Below are positions 9,801 to 16,298 of a DNA stretch of 64,000 nucleotides, one piece after another. The notes under the pieces are model-generated. The model was not told where the DNA came from. It worked only from the letters and a program-made list of their open reading frames with translations, and did not search any database. The position numbers and the translations under genes were made by a program. The DNA is taken from contig NZ_SWJZ01000009.1 of assembly GCF_005144475.1 (NCBI RefSeq), positions 44,230-108,229 of the forward strand, read 5' to 3'. Within the stretch, counting starts at the first letter, position 1. Each line of letters opens with the position of its first letter. This stretch comes from Rhodobacter capsulatus. Lineage in GTDB: Bacteria; Pseudomonadota; Alphaproteobacteria; Rhodobacterales; Rhodobacteraceae.

Positions 9801-11193
9801 TCTCGAGCTGCGCGTCGGAAAGGAGGCTGTCGCGCAGCACGGCTGCAGGGAGTTTCGGGCAGTAGGAGGGTTTCGGGGGCACGACCGAGGCCATTGCCGC
9901 CGACTGCACCAGCTTGGTCGGATGCGGGGCCGCGCCAGGGATATCGATCGATTGCAAGCAGAAGGTCTCGTAGATCGCGTCCGACAGGCGCGCAGCGCCG
10001 AGATCGTCCGCAGCCTCGCGCAGGGTATAGGCCAGGTCCTCCGCATCCGGCGTGGTGACATGCACATCCATCTTGGCCGCTGCCGTCGAACGCAAGGGTC
10101 GAGCGGCAAGGCCGGACGCATGGGGAGGAATTCCCCGGAAAGGGGAAGCGGGCTGCGATTGAGCGACGGCGCCCGCATCCATCTCGAGGCGCGGCGGGAC
10201 CTCGGCGGCAATCCGGGCAAGAAGGTGCGCCACATCGGGAGACATCGGCCGAGCCAGATCGGCGGTGATGCCGCCCCGCTCGCCGCCCCGGCACTTGTCG
10301 AAGACTGAGATCCGGGTCCCAAAGCTGGTGCCGTGCTTGGCGAACGCCGCACCCGACACGGAGCCGGTGAAGACCAGATGCGCCGTCTCGGTCAGGCGGG
10401 CGAAGGTTTCCGCCCAGGCAGGTGCGTCCGGCGCGAAACCGGCACCGGTGATTGCGACCAGACGCCCGCCGGGGGCCAGACGCGCAAGGGCCGAGCGCAG
10501 ATGCCGGGCTGTCGCCTCGGTCGTCCGGCCATCGACATGGGCTACCGCCGAGAACGGCGGGTTCATCAGGATGACGCTCGGGCACAGGCCCGCGTCCAGA
10601 TGATCGTCGATCTGCGCCGCGTCGAAGGTAGTGACGGGATGCACCGGAAAAAGGTGACGCAGAAGGCCGGCGCGGGTCTCGGTGAGTTCGTTCAGCGCGA
10701 GGCTGCCGCCGGCGATCTCGGCGAGGATGGCAAGAAGCCCGGTCCCGGCCGAAGGCTCGAGGACCAGGTCACGCTGCGTGATCTGCGCCGCGGAGAGGGC
10801 AGCGATCCCCATGGGCAGCGGCGTCGAGAATTGCTGGAAGCGCTCCATCTCCTCCGAGCGCCGGGTATGCGTCGGCAAGAGGCCGGCAACCTTGGCGACG
10901 ATCGGCAGCAGCGCGGCAGGCGATCCAGCACGTGCGAGCAGCGCGCGGCCGAACTTCCGCAGGAAGAGGACCAGCGCCACCTCGCCCGCCTCATAGGCGA
11001 GCTTCCAGTCCCAGGCGCCGTCGGCATCGGAGCTACCAAAGGCGCGCTCCATTTCGAGGCGCAGACGCAGCGCGTCGATTTGGAAGCCTTGAGCGAGATC
11101 GGGCTGAAGTGCTTCGGCAACAGCGAGGATCGCGGGCGCGGGATCACGAGACGGGACAGGAACGGGAGGCGCAAAGGGTGCGAGATAGGTCAT
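6832..11193 (-). CDS. Methyltransferase plus strawberry-notch helicase protein
   Basis: At 1453 residues this is the largest protein in the window. Residues 146-152 (EPSAGTG) form the S-adenosylmethionine-binding motif and MNPPF near 209 is the catalytic NPPF motif of N6-adenine DNA methyltransferases. From about residue 450 comes an SF2 motor of the strawberry-notch type: Walker A GDGTGAGKGRQ near 513, DESH box (ILFDESHAMAN) near 616, VSATGAT, and motif VI GLGRTNRTNQ near 1022. The combination resembles the phage P1 DarB antirestriction protein and related plasmid proteins that protect incoming DNA. That analogy is inference; methylation or translocase activity is not proven by sequence. It heads the leftward toprim-DUF2493-WGR gene run. 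Confidence 0.85.
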   Translation of the reverse strand: MTYLAPFAPPVPVPSRDPAPAILAVAEALQPDLAQGFQIDALRLRLEMERAFGSSDADGAWDWKLAYEAGEVALVLFLRKFGRALLARAGSPAALLPIVAKVAGLLPTHTRRSEEMERFQQFSTPLPMGIAALSAAQITQRDLVLEPSAGTGLLAILAEIAGGSLALNELTETRAGLLRHLFPVHPVTTFDAAQIDDHLDAGLCPSVILMNPPFSAVAHVDGRTTEATARHLRSALARLAPGGRLVAITGAGFAPDAPAWAETFARLTETAHLVFTGSVSGAAFAKHGTSFGTRISVFDKCRGGERGGITADLARPMSPDVAHLLARIAAEVPPRLEMDAGAVAQSQPASPFRGIPPHASGLAARPLRSTAAAKMDVHVTTPDAEDLAYTLREAADDLGAARLSDAIYETFCLQSIDIPGAAPHPTKLVQSAAMASVVPPKPSYCPKLPAAVLRDSLLSDAQLETVIYAGEAHGAYLAGSWTVDEAGEMVSAASDDAADAVRFRRGFFLGDGTGAGKGRQSAGILLDNWCQGRRKALWISKSDKLLEDAQRDWSALGQERLLVTPLSRFAQGRDIPLSEGILFTTYATLRSEERGAKKSRVDQIVDWLGTDFDGVILFDESHAMANAAGSKGERGDTEASQQGRAGLRLQHKLPNARVVYVSATGATTVHNLAYAQRLGLWGGADFPFATRAEFVEAIEAGGVAAMEVLARDLRSLGLYTARSLSYDGVEYEMLEHALTPEQRGIYDAYAGAFAIIHNNLAAAMEAANITGDSGTLNRQAKSAARSAFESAKQRFFGHLLTSMKTPTQIAAIEADLAAGHAAVVQIVSTGEALMERRLSEIPTEEWNDIRVDITPREYVLDYLAHSFPVQLYEPFTDSEGNLSSRPVVRDGQPVECREAARRRDALIEKLASLPPVPGALDQIVQRFGTDLVAEVTGRSRRIVRKGEGPAARLVVESRAGSANLAETAAFMDDQKRILIFSDAGGTGRSYHADLGAKNQRLRVHYLLEPGWKADAAIQGLGRTNRTNQAQPPLFRPVATDVKAEKRFLSTIARRLDTLGAITRGQRQTGGQGLFRPEDNLESPYARDALRQLYRRIYRGDVAGCSLGAFEDATGLSLTDDNGLKDDLPPITTFLNRLLALTIDMQAVLFSAFEELLDQRIEGAIAAGIYDLGLETLRAESFRVTDARVIYTHPGSGAETQLLTIAEKRRNTPTSLADALGWLDDPKARLLVNSRSGRAAVQVPATSLMLDDGTIEPRLRLIRPTEASTVPAKMMEDTHWLEADRAAFTAAWTAELAEVPEFSEATLHIVVGLLLPIWKQLPQDETRVYRLQTDDGQRIIGRRVSPAWVATTLAADAPKLTAAQVHALVLEGKTVVRLAEGMELHRSRVMGVNRIELSSFTEAAKDRLKADGFFSEIIAWKLRLFCPTDSGGIAVLDRLLARCPVAGLHARGGC

Positions 11194-11320
11194 CGGGGAA
11201 CTCCGGAATGAGGGACAGGACCAGCCCCGGACACCCTCTCTCGGGCACCCTCAGGCCTGATCTTCCCCGGCCCCCCTCTTCCTCTCGAGCCGACGCGTCC
11301 CGGACGCTTGGCTTGATTTT

Positions 11321-11335
11321 GTTCCCGTTATGTTC
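11321..11335 (+). promoter_or_regulatory. LexA (SOS) box, GTTC-N7-GTTC
   Basis: The sequence GTTCCCGTTATGTTC is a perfect GTTC-N7-GTTC site, the direct-repeat LexA operator established for Rhodobacter and other alphaproteobacteria. It lies 36 nt upstream of the ATG of the 98-residue gene and about 130 nt from the divergent helicase gene. A TTGATT hexamer just upstream could be a -35 element. Confidence 0.6.
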
Positions 11336-11370
11336 TACATTGAGAGCCAAGCCAGCAAGGGATTTACCCG

Positions 11371-11667
11371 ATGGACAGCACCACATGCGCCTTGCCCGCA
11401 ACGCCCAAGCAAATCGCCTATGCGCGCTCCCTCGCCCTGCGCAACCAGACCCTCCTGCCATGGGAAGTTCAGCAGGACCGTAGGTCGCTTAGCGCCTGGA
11501 TCGAGGCACAGGCCCAGCTGAAGCCGGTATCCGAAATGGACCGGCTGTCGACCTCGAAGCAGGTGGCCTTCGCGGAGAAGCTCGCCCGGATCAAACACCG
11601 CGCCGTCCCGGACGAATGCTTCCGCGACAAGGGGCTGATGTCGAAGTGGATCGACGGGAACAAGTGA
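11371..11667 (+). CDS. Small protein with two topoisomerase-tail-like repeats
   Basis: This 98-residue protein is two diverged copies of one motif of about 38 residues: ATPKQIAYARSLALRNQ... ending SLSAWIEAQ, and STSKQVAFAEKLARIKH... ending LMSKWIDGN. From memory, similar repeats occur at the C-terminus of alphaproteobacterial DNA topoisomerases, where they probably aid DNA binding; here they stand alone. The ATG has an AAGGGA ribosome site 8 nt upstream. A perfect LexA box precedes the gene, suggesting induction by DNA damage. Function is otherwise unknown. Confidence 0.65.
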   Translation: MDSTTCALPATPKQIAYARSLALRNQTLLPWEVQQDRRSLSAWIEAQAQLKPVSEMDRLSTSKQVAFAEKLARIKHRAVPDECFRDKGLMSKWIDGNK

Positions 11668-11736
11668 TCCCGGCACCGGCTGGCTCCGGCCTTCCGGAGC
11701 TTCTGCCATACCGTGGCTTGGCAAACCGAGCGTAGT

Positions 11737-11756
11737 TGCCAACCTGTAGGTTGGCA
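11737..11756. repeat. 20-bp perfect palindrome in a gene-poor gap
   Basis: TGCCAACCT and AGGTTGGCA pair perfectly around GT. It is 70 nt past the stop of the 98-residue gene with no T tract after it, so it is either a weak terminator or a protein-binding site. The surrounding stretch 11668-12066 (about 400 nt) has no gene I can support. Confidence 0.5.
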
Positions 11757-12066
11757 GATTAGCCCTTCGGGACATCAGCCTCGGTCAAACTCCCGTCCGA
11801 AGTATCGAGACCTGGTCCCGACGGCACGCTGGGAGGTACACCGCTGCGGCCTTCTGCAACCACCACCAGTCGTAGCCGTCTCTCGACCCAGCGTCTTCAG
11901 ATCTCCCTCCACTTCGGGCTTGTCCCTGAGTTCTTTGAATATGGTGATATTGGAGCGTTCATAACGCTGGAAAAGCATCCTGATCAAAGAAAACTATAGC
12001 GGTCTCTTTGGGCAGAGGCGTCGCCGCCCTCAGCGCGTCTATGGGAAGCCCAGAAGACCGGCGGAC

Positions 12067-12243
12067 TCAGTCCATCTTTGGAAGCCATGTGTTTTGCCGG
12101 AGTGACCTCTCGTTCGTCCGGCGAAATGCTGCCCGTAACGCTTCCGTCGGTGAGGGCGGAGATTCCAAAACCTCGAAGAATGCCTGATGGTCGCATGGCT
12201 TCAAGGTTGTGACGTTCAGGCTGTTGTCGTTTGCCGGTTTCAT
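12067..12243 (-). CDS. 58-residue protein, DUF1778-tail-like
   Basis: The short product begins MKPANDNS and its core (HQAFFEVLESPPSPTEALRAAFRR) resembles the C-terminal toxin-binding tail of DUF1778 antitoxins, which normally follow a ribbon-helix-helix domain; that DNA-binding part is absent here. A GGAGG ribosome site about 10 nt before the ATG supports translation. It lies 38 nt downstream of the RES toxin gene on the same strand and may be a third gene of that operon or an antitoxin relic. Similarity is by eye only. Confidence 0.45.
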   Translation of the reverse strand: MKPANDNSLNVTTLKPCDHQAFFEVLESPPSPTEALRAAFRRTNERSLRQNTWLPKMD

Positions 12244-12281
12244 GTCTTCGGCCCTCCAAGAAGCGCATGCGCCGTGACTCG

Positions 12282-12983
12282 TCAGCCGACGGCCGTAATC
12301 GAGTAGTGCGGTGTCCCGTCCCAAACAAGATCCCAAGACGCACCCGGCCGGACGTTCTGGATGGCGTGGGGCTCGAAGCAGACGAGGCAATTCCCGCCCG
12401 GCACAGGAGCCCGGACCGAGGGATAGATCAGGCCACGCGATCCAGCCCGGCGGAGATGTTGGGCCAGGCTTTGGCCCTCGGGATATCCGACAGCCGGGTC
12501 CGGATGCAGCGCGGGATGGCCCAGCTCGTCGGTCATGTCGTCGAAGACGCCGATGAAATCCGCAAGCAATTCCACATAGCGGGCGCTGTCATGGAAGCTG
12601 CCGGTAAAGCCGAGTTCGCGCGTGCGGTGCCAGGCCACTTCGCTGACGGACACCATCACATCCCATGCGCAATACCATGCGCCGCGCTCCTCGGTGTTGA
12701 AGCGGTTTCCCCCGGCGCGGGTGTAGGTGAAGGCGGCGTTGACGTGACTGTCGCCATAGATGCGCAGATCGCGGCTGCGGCGCTGCCAGGCCAGCTCGCG
12801 CGGGTCCAGATGCGGGTTGCGGCCACGTTCCGCCAGAAGACGGCCGCTGGTCAGGCCCTCGATCTCCGCCAGAATCTCCATCTCGTCATCGGTATCGACA
12901 AGACCGCGCAAAGATGGCGGCTTGTGGTAAGTGGCGGGCAGAAGACGGACGAGACCACGATCGGAAATCTCGGTCTGCTTCAT
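12282..12983 (-). CDS. RES-domain toxin (NAD-degrading type)
   Basis: The 233-residue protein carries the RES fold pattern: GGNRFNTEERGAWYCAWD with the conserved Arg and Tyr of the NAD pocket, a Glu in SVSEVAWHR, and the C-terminal GLIYPSVRAPVPGGNCLVCF strand with the conserved Ser and Asn. Characterised RES toxins (MbcT, and ParT, which has ADP-ribosyltransferase activity) deplete NAD or modify target enzymes. Its start overlaps the antitoxin stop by 4 nt (ATGA). With the upstream Xre/ParS antitoxin it forms a type II addiction module that would stabilise the plasmid. Confidence 0.85.
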   Translation of the reverse strand: MKQTEISDRGLVRLLPATYHKPPSLRGLVDTDDEMEILAEIEGLTSGRLLAERGRNPHLDPRELAWQRRSRDLRIYGDSHVNAAFTYTRAGGNRFNTEERGAWYCAWDVMVSVSEVAWHRTRELGFTGSFHDSARYVELLADFIGVFDDMTDELGHPALHPDPAVGYPEGQSLAQHLRRAGSRGLIYPSVRAPVPGGNCLVCFEPHAIQNVRPGASWDLVWDGTPHYSITAVG

Positions 12984-13369
12984 GCCCCACCGCGCAGCGC
13001 ATCGAGATAGGTCCGAACCGCGAGAATTTGCGGCAAGCCACCGTCGATGGCGGTGTCAATCGGACGGCTGCCCCCGAACAGCGGGCCGGTGTTCGGTCGG
13101 GTGAACCAGCTTCGCGCGAGCGGCTCGGAGAAGTAGAGTTCGAGCGACTTGTAAATGCCGATCACCGCACTGAGCCGCAGAAGCTGATCCTTGGTCAGTT
13201 CTCCCGCAAAGTCCGGCTTCTTGGCGCGCTTCCATGTGCTCTCCGACATATCGGCAAGGCCTGCCGCTTCCTTGAGGCTGAGACCCCAGGCATCAGCCAC
13301 GCGCGCGTAGGCCTTCAACGCGACGGCGTTGATCTGTGCAGGTTCCCGGATTTTCTCAGCAGCGTACAT
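12980..13369 (-). CDS. Xre/MbcA/ParS-type antitoxin
   Basis: The 129-residue protein has an N-terminal Xre-like helix-turn-helix (LSLKEAAGLADMSESTWKRAKK, about 30-55) and a C-terminal MbcA/ParS toxin-binding domain ending in the typical RPNTGPLFGGSRPIDTAIDG segment. It neutralises the RES toxin encoded just downstream and probably represses its own operon. The ATG at 13369 is chosen because GGAGG lies 5-6 nt upstream; an ATG at 13381 would leave that site inside the gene. A 14-codon leader frame with its own AGGAGGT site (ATG at about 13402) ends inside the antitoxin start region. Confidence 0.85.
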   Translation of the reverse strand: MYAAEKIREPAQINAVALKAYARVADAWGLSLKEAAGLADMSESTWKRAKKPDFAGELTKDQLLRLSAVIGIYKSLELYFSEPLARSWFTRPNTGPLFGGSRPIDTAIDGGLPQILAVRTYLDALRGGA

Positions 13370-13393
13370 GGCGTCCTCCATTGGCCTGAATAT

Positions 13394-13426
13394 AGATCAT
13401 ATGACCTCCTTGTAAAGATCAAATGA
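13394..13426. promoter_or_regulatory. Direct-repeat operator of the RES/Xre operon
   Basis: Two copies of AGATCA(T/A)ATGA start at 13394 and 13416, 22 bp apart, which places them on the same DNA face two helical turns apart. They sit immediately upstream of the antitoxin gene. Paired repeats bound by the Xre antitoxin are the expected arrangement for autoregulation; binding is inferred. Confidence 0.55.
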
Positions 13427-13439
13427 ACCGCCCGCGCTC

Positions 13440-14084
13440 TCACCCAAACCTGCGCCCGGCTTCGGTGAAGGTGTACTCGTTGACGATGATCCCCTCCTCT
13501 ATGGCCTCGTCAGAAGTGAGATGGTCGTATTCCGCCTCAAGCTGGCGGTAGAGCCAGCGGGCAATATCACGCAGCGCGTCGGTCACGATCTCCTCCGCAT
13601 CCGCGGTTGGCGGCTGCCAGGTCGGACTGTCGCGGGTGACGTCCACCGACATGGTGTATTCGTGGTAGTAGCGTCCGCGATGGCTGACCTCGGCGGCGAG
13701 CTTGTAGAAGTTGCGCCGCTGGATGGCCTGCAGCCGATCCGCGATGCCATGGAGCATTGCGTCCGTGGGCGCATAGTCCCGGATGCTCGCGGTAGCACCC
13801 TTGGCGTGTGACCAGTAACCTTCGAAGCAGGCGCCGTCGCCCTGGCTCCAGAAGCCGGAGAACCAGATACACGGCTTGGCCCGCGTGCCGCCGCCCATCA
13901 GCCGGACGGGAGAGGTCTTTAAGCGGACGCCGAGGATTTCGCAGATGCGTTGGAAATCCTCATAGACCGCGTCCCACCAATCGTCGTGAGGGCTAAGCTC
14001 GCGATACCAGCTGCGCGCCTTTTCCTTGGCCACATCCGAGAGTTCGGGGAATTGGTAGACGGTGGTGCAGATGATTTCAGGCAT
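13440..14084 (-). CDS. Conserved plasmid protein of unknown function, 214 aa
   Basis: I do not recognise an established domain. The protein begins MPEIICTTVYQFPELSDVAKEKARSWYR, is rich in Trp, Tyr and acidic residues, and contains a Gly-rich turn (LMGGGTRAKPCIWFSGFWSQGDGACFEGYW). Proteins of this look have been labelled as antitoxin of a stability system in related genomes, but nothing here shows that. Its start overlaps the end of the 139-residue gene by 8 nt, so the two are likely co-translated. The gene stops 14 nt before the repeats of the toxin-antitoxin operator. Confidence 0.7.
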   Translation of the reverse strand: MPEIICTTVYQFPELSDVAKEKARSWYRELSPHDDWWDAVYEDFQRICEILGVRLKTSPVRLMGGGTRAKPCIWFSGFWSQGDGACFEGYWSHAKGATASIRDYAPTDAMLHGIADRLQAIQRRNFYKLAAEVSHRGRYYHEYTMSVDVTRDSPTWQPPTADAEEIVTDALRDIARWLYRQLEAEYDHLTSDEAIEEGIIVNEYTFTEAGRRFG

Positions 14085-14496
14085 GTGCGTCCTCCCCGTT
14101 CAGCGCGGCGGAGAGCCAGTCTTGCGTGCTGGTCCAACCGATGGACTTGCGGGCACCGAGATCGATGACATGCGCGCCACCGCCGAAGGCATCGAGTCGG
14201 GGCCGGGAACAGGTCAGGGCGTACTGGAAGCCCCAAAGGCCGGTGAGGTCGAGTTCGTCTGCCAGGCGCAGCACGAAGCGGATGACGGCCTCGACATCGC
14301 CGTGGGCGTCATCATGGATCCAGAGGGTTCTGCCCTCGGGCGCGTCCTGGCGCACGAGGTCGAAGCCCGCGACCTCCGGGTCCTCGGCGTCCTGATCAGC
14401 TTCGCGCAAGCTCTGGAACAGCGCGAGCGCGCGGGTCGCCTTGTCGGGGGTGCCGACGTCGAGCAGGCACGAGAAATCGGTGAAGTAATCCGCCAT
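14077..14496 (-). CDS. Conserved plasmid protein of unknown function, 139 aa
   Basis: No known domain is recognised. The product is acidic, starts MADYFTDFSCLLDVGTPDKATRALALF and contains WIHDDAHGDVEAVIRFV, ending with YALTCSRPRLDAFGGGAHVIDL. The ATG at 14496 is fixed by an AGGAGGT ribosome site 5 nt upstream; the frame continues to 14703 without a plausible start. It overlaps the 214-residue gene and follows the 65-residue gene, all leftward, as part of the conserved maintenance block. Confidence 0.7.
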   Translation of the reverse strand: MADYFTDFSCLLDVGTPDKATRALALFQSLREADQDAEDPEVAGFDLVRQDAPEGRTLWIHDDAHGDVEAVIRFVLRLADELDLTGLWGFQYALTCSRPRLDAFGGGAHVIDLGARKSIGWTSTQDWLSAALNGEDAHA

Positions 14497-14569
14497 GGGG
14501 ACCTCCTGAAAGGGGAGAGCCCGGCCGAAAGGCCGGGCACTGGATGGAGTGAACGGGTGGTTGGCGCGA

Positions 14570-14767
14570 TCAGGCGGAAGGCACTTCGCCTGCCGCCTGT
14601 CGCGCGGCATGCGCGCAGAGCATCTGCCGGTAGAAGCGCTTGCGCGCGGCCCGGAAGCCGCGCACGGCGCGCGTGTCGGGGTGGAGCGCCCGGACCGCAG
14701 CACGCAGGACCGCGTAGGGCGTGGCCGTCAAGGGCAGGCCGAGGCGCACATAGGCGGGGTCGGTCAT
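14570..14767 (-). CDS. Small conserved plasmid protein, 65 aa
   Basis: The 65-residue basic protein (MTDPAYVRLGLPLTATPYAVLRAAVRALHP...) has a hydrophobic N-terminal half and an Arg-rich C-terminal half (GFRAARKRFYRQ). I do not recognise a domain. It begins 1 nt after the stop of the broken DUF6915 gene, so it was probably the next gene of that operon, and its expression may be affected by the upstream insertions. Confidence 0.6.
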   Translation of the reverse strand: MTDPAYVRLGLPLTATPYAVLRAAVRALHPDTRAVRGFRAARKRFYRQMLCAHAARQAAGEVPSA

Positions 14768-14768
14768 C

Positions 14769-15059
14769 TCAGCTGACCTCGACTACGGTTGAGGCAAGAT
14801 GTGGATCGACCGATGCCTCGATCCGCTCGGACCGGCCCATCCAGGGTTCGGGCCGGATTGCCTTGACCCAGTCGGCGAAGCTCGGAATGAACCCCAGATC
14901 CTCGCGGACATGCTGCTCGCCCACCCATCGTGTCGGGATCACGCGGCCCGTGGAGAGGGTAATCGTCGGCCCGAAGACGGTCTCGGAGAGCCAGATTCCA
15001 GCGGCATGGTGAAACAAGGCCCGGTGGCTAAAGTCGGCGGAATGGGCTTTTGAGGAGTC
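14769..15059 (-). pseudogene. DUF6915-family gene, 3' fragment (3 of 3)
   Basis: Read leftward from 15059 this encodes the last ~96 residues of a DUF6915-type protein (SSKAHSADF, then IWLSETVFGPTITLSTGRV, PTRWVGEQHVREDLG, KAIRPEPWMGRS). There is no start: the frame runs into transposon sequence at the Asp codon 15057-15059. The missing front lies 8 kb away at 23097-23177 and 24294-24305. Rejoining the three parts gives about 126 residues in frame. Function of the family is unknown. Confidence 0.85.
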
Positions 15060-15065
15060 GATTAT

Positions 15066-16298
15066 GTGGACAGCACGCCCGCGGCGGCGTTTTGCCATAT
15101 GCTGGACGGTATGACCCCGGAATCTCTTGAGGCGCTGATGTTCAAACTGACAGGTTCCGTTAGCGGCGGCACAATTCTGGTGACAGATTTGGACGGTAAT
15201 CCAGTCGAGCCGATCTGTCGATTTGCTGCCTACTTGCTGGCGAAAGCATATTCGCCCAACACCGCCCTCGCCTATGCGCGCGACCTCATTCATCTCTGGA
15301 CCTTTCTCTCAACACAAGGAATTCATTGGACCTCCTTCTCCCCTGAACTCTCAGCCGCCTTCCTGGGGCACCTTCGGTCGGTGCCAGCCAATCGCAAGCG
15401 CCGGGACACTTCGATCAGACTTGTGGTGAGTGAGGGGGCGCCCGTTGCAAAAGGACTGTCGGCCGCCACGATCAATCGCGCCCTTGTGGCGGTCGACGCC
15501 TTCTATCGTTGGGCGATTTTCACCGGAGCGTTCAGCGTGGCAAACCCGATCGTGAAGAAACAAGATCAAACATCTTGGCGGGTGAGCGACAGGCACAGGC
15601 CGTTTCTGACTGGGATTTTACGGCAGAGGTCTGAGGTCAGAGAATTGCGCCTCAAGACCATGCAGCGGCTTCCAAGACCGATGAATCAGCAACAGGTCGA
15701 AGGCCTAATGGCCGCCACGCGCAATCTCCGCGATCGCAGCTTGGTATTGCTGATGCTGAACGGAGGCCTTCGCCCCGGAGAAGTCCTCGGCTTACATCTG
15801 GCCGATATCGGCTACGGGCGCCGCCGCATCTTCGTGCGCTGCCGCGATGATCATCCAAAGGGCGCACGATCGAAGTCCCGCGTCGAGCGCGTAGTCGATT
15901 TGCATGATGGCGAGACACTGGAAACCCTGAACGCATACGTCATGCACGAACGACCAAGTGATGCTGACGTTCCTTTCGTGTTCCTGGTCGGCGGCACAGG
16001 CGTAAACCGTCAAGAACCGCTGTCCTATTCTGCGCTGGCGCGACTTTTCGCTCGCGCATGTGAGCGCGCCGAGATCCGTGAGCCGTGGATGACCCCGCAC
16101 GCCCTTCGCCACACCCATGCGACGCGCATGTGGGAGGCAGGGATGCGAGAACTGACATTACAGAAGCGATTGGGTCATGCCTCGCCGGAATCGACCAGAA
16201 TTTACACAAGGGTATCCGACGCCGTAGTGGTCGCCGAGTATCGACACGCCTTGGGTCTGGACCGTCCTTCGCAAACAACGGACGGAGAGGCTCTGTGA
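15066..16298 (+). CDS. tnpA: TnpA-like tyrosine recombinase
   Basis: This 410-residue protein (longest frame, GTG start) is a site-specific tyrosine recombinase. An N-terminal SAM-like core-binding domain (about 40-150: YLLAKAYSPNTALAYARDL) precedes the catalytic domain. Catalytic residues visible are Arg in LNGGLRPGEVLGL, His-x-x-Arg in TPHALRHTHATRM, His in LGHASPEST and the nucleophile Tyr in TRIYTRV. An ATG at 15111 is an alternative start. The gene begins within about 10 bp of the element end and its stop overlaps the next gene (GTGA), the arrangement of tnpA and tnpB in Tn554-type elements. Confidence 0.85.
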   Translation: MDSTPAAAFCHMLDGMTPESLEALMFKLTGSVSGGTILVTDLDGNPVEPICRFAAYLLAKAYSPNTALAYARDLIHLWTFLSTQGIHWTSFSPELSAAFLGHLRSVPANRKRRDTSIRLVVSEGAPVAKGLSAATINRALVAVDAFYRWAIFTGAFSVANPIVKKQDQTSWRVSDRHRPFLTGILRQRSEVRELRLKTMQRLPRPMNQQQVEGLMAATRNLRDRSLVLLMLNGGLRPGEVLGLHLADIGYGRRRIFVRCRDDHPKGARSKSRVERVVDLHDGETLETLNAYVMHERPSDADVPFVFLVGGTGVNRQEPLSYSALARLFARACERAEIREPWMTPHALRHTHATRMWEAGMRELTLQKRLGHASPESTRIYTRVSDAVVVAEYRHALGLDRPSQTTDGEAL

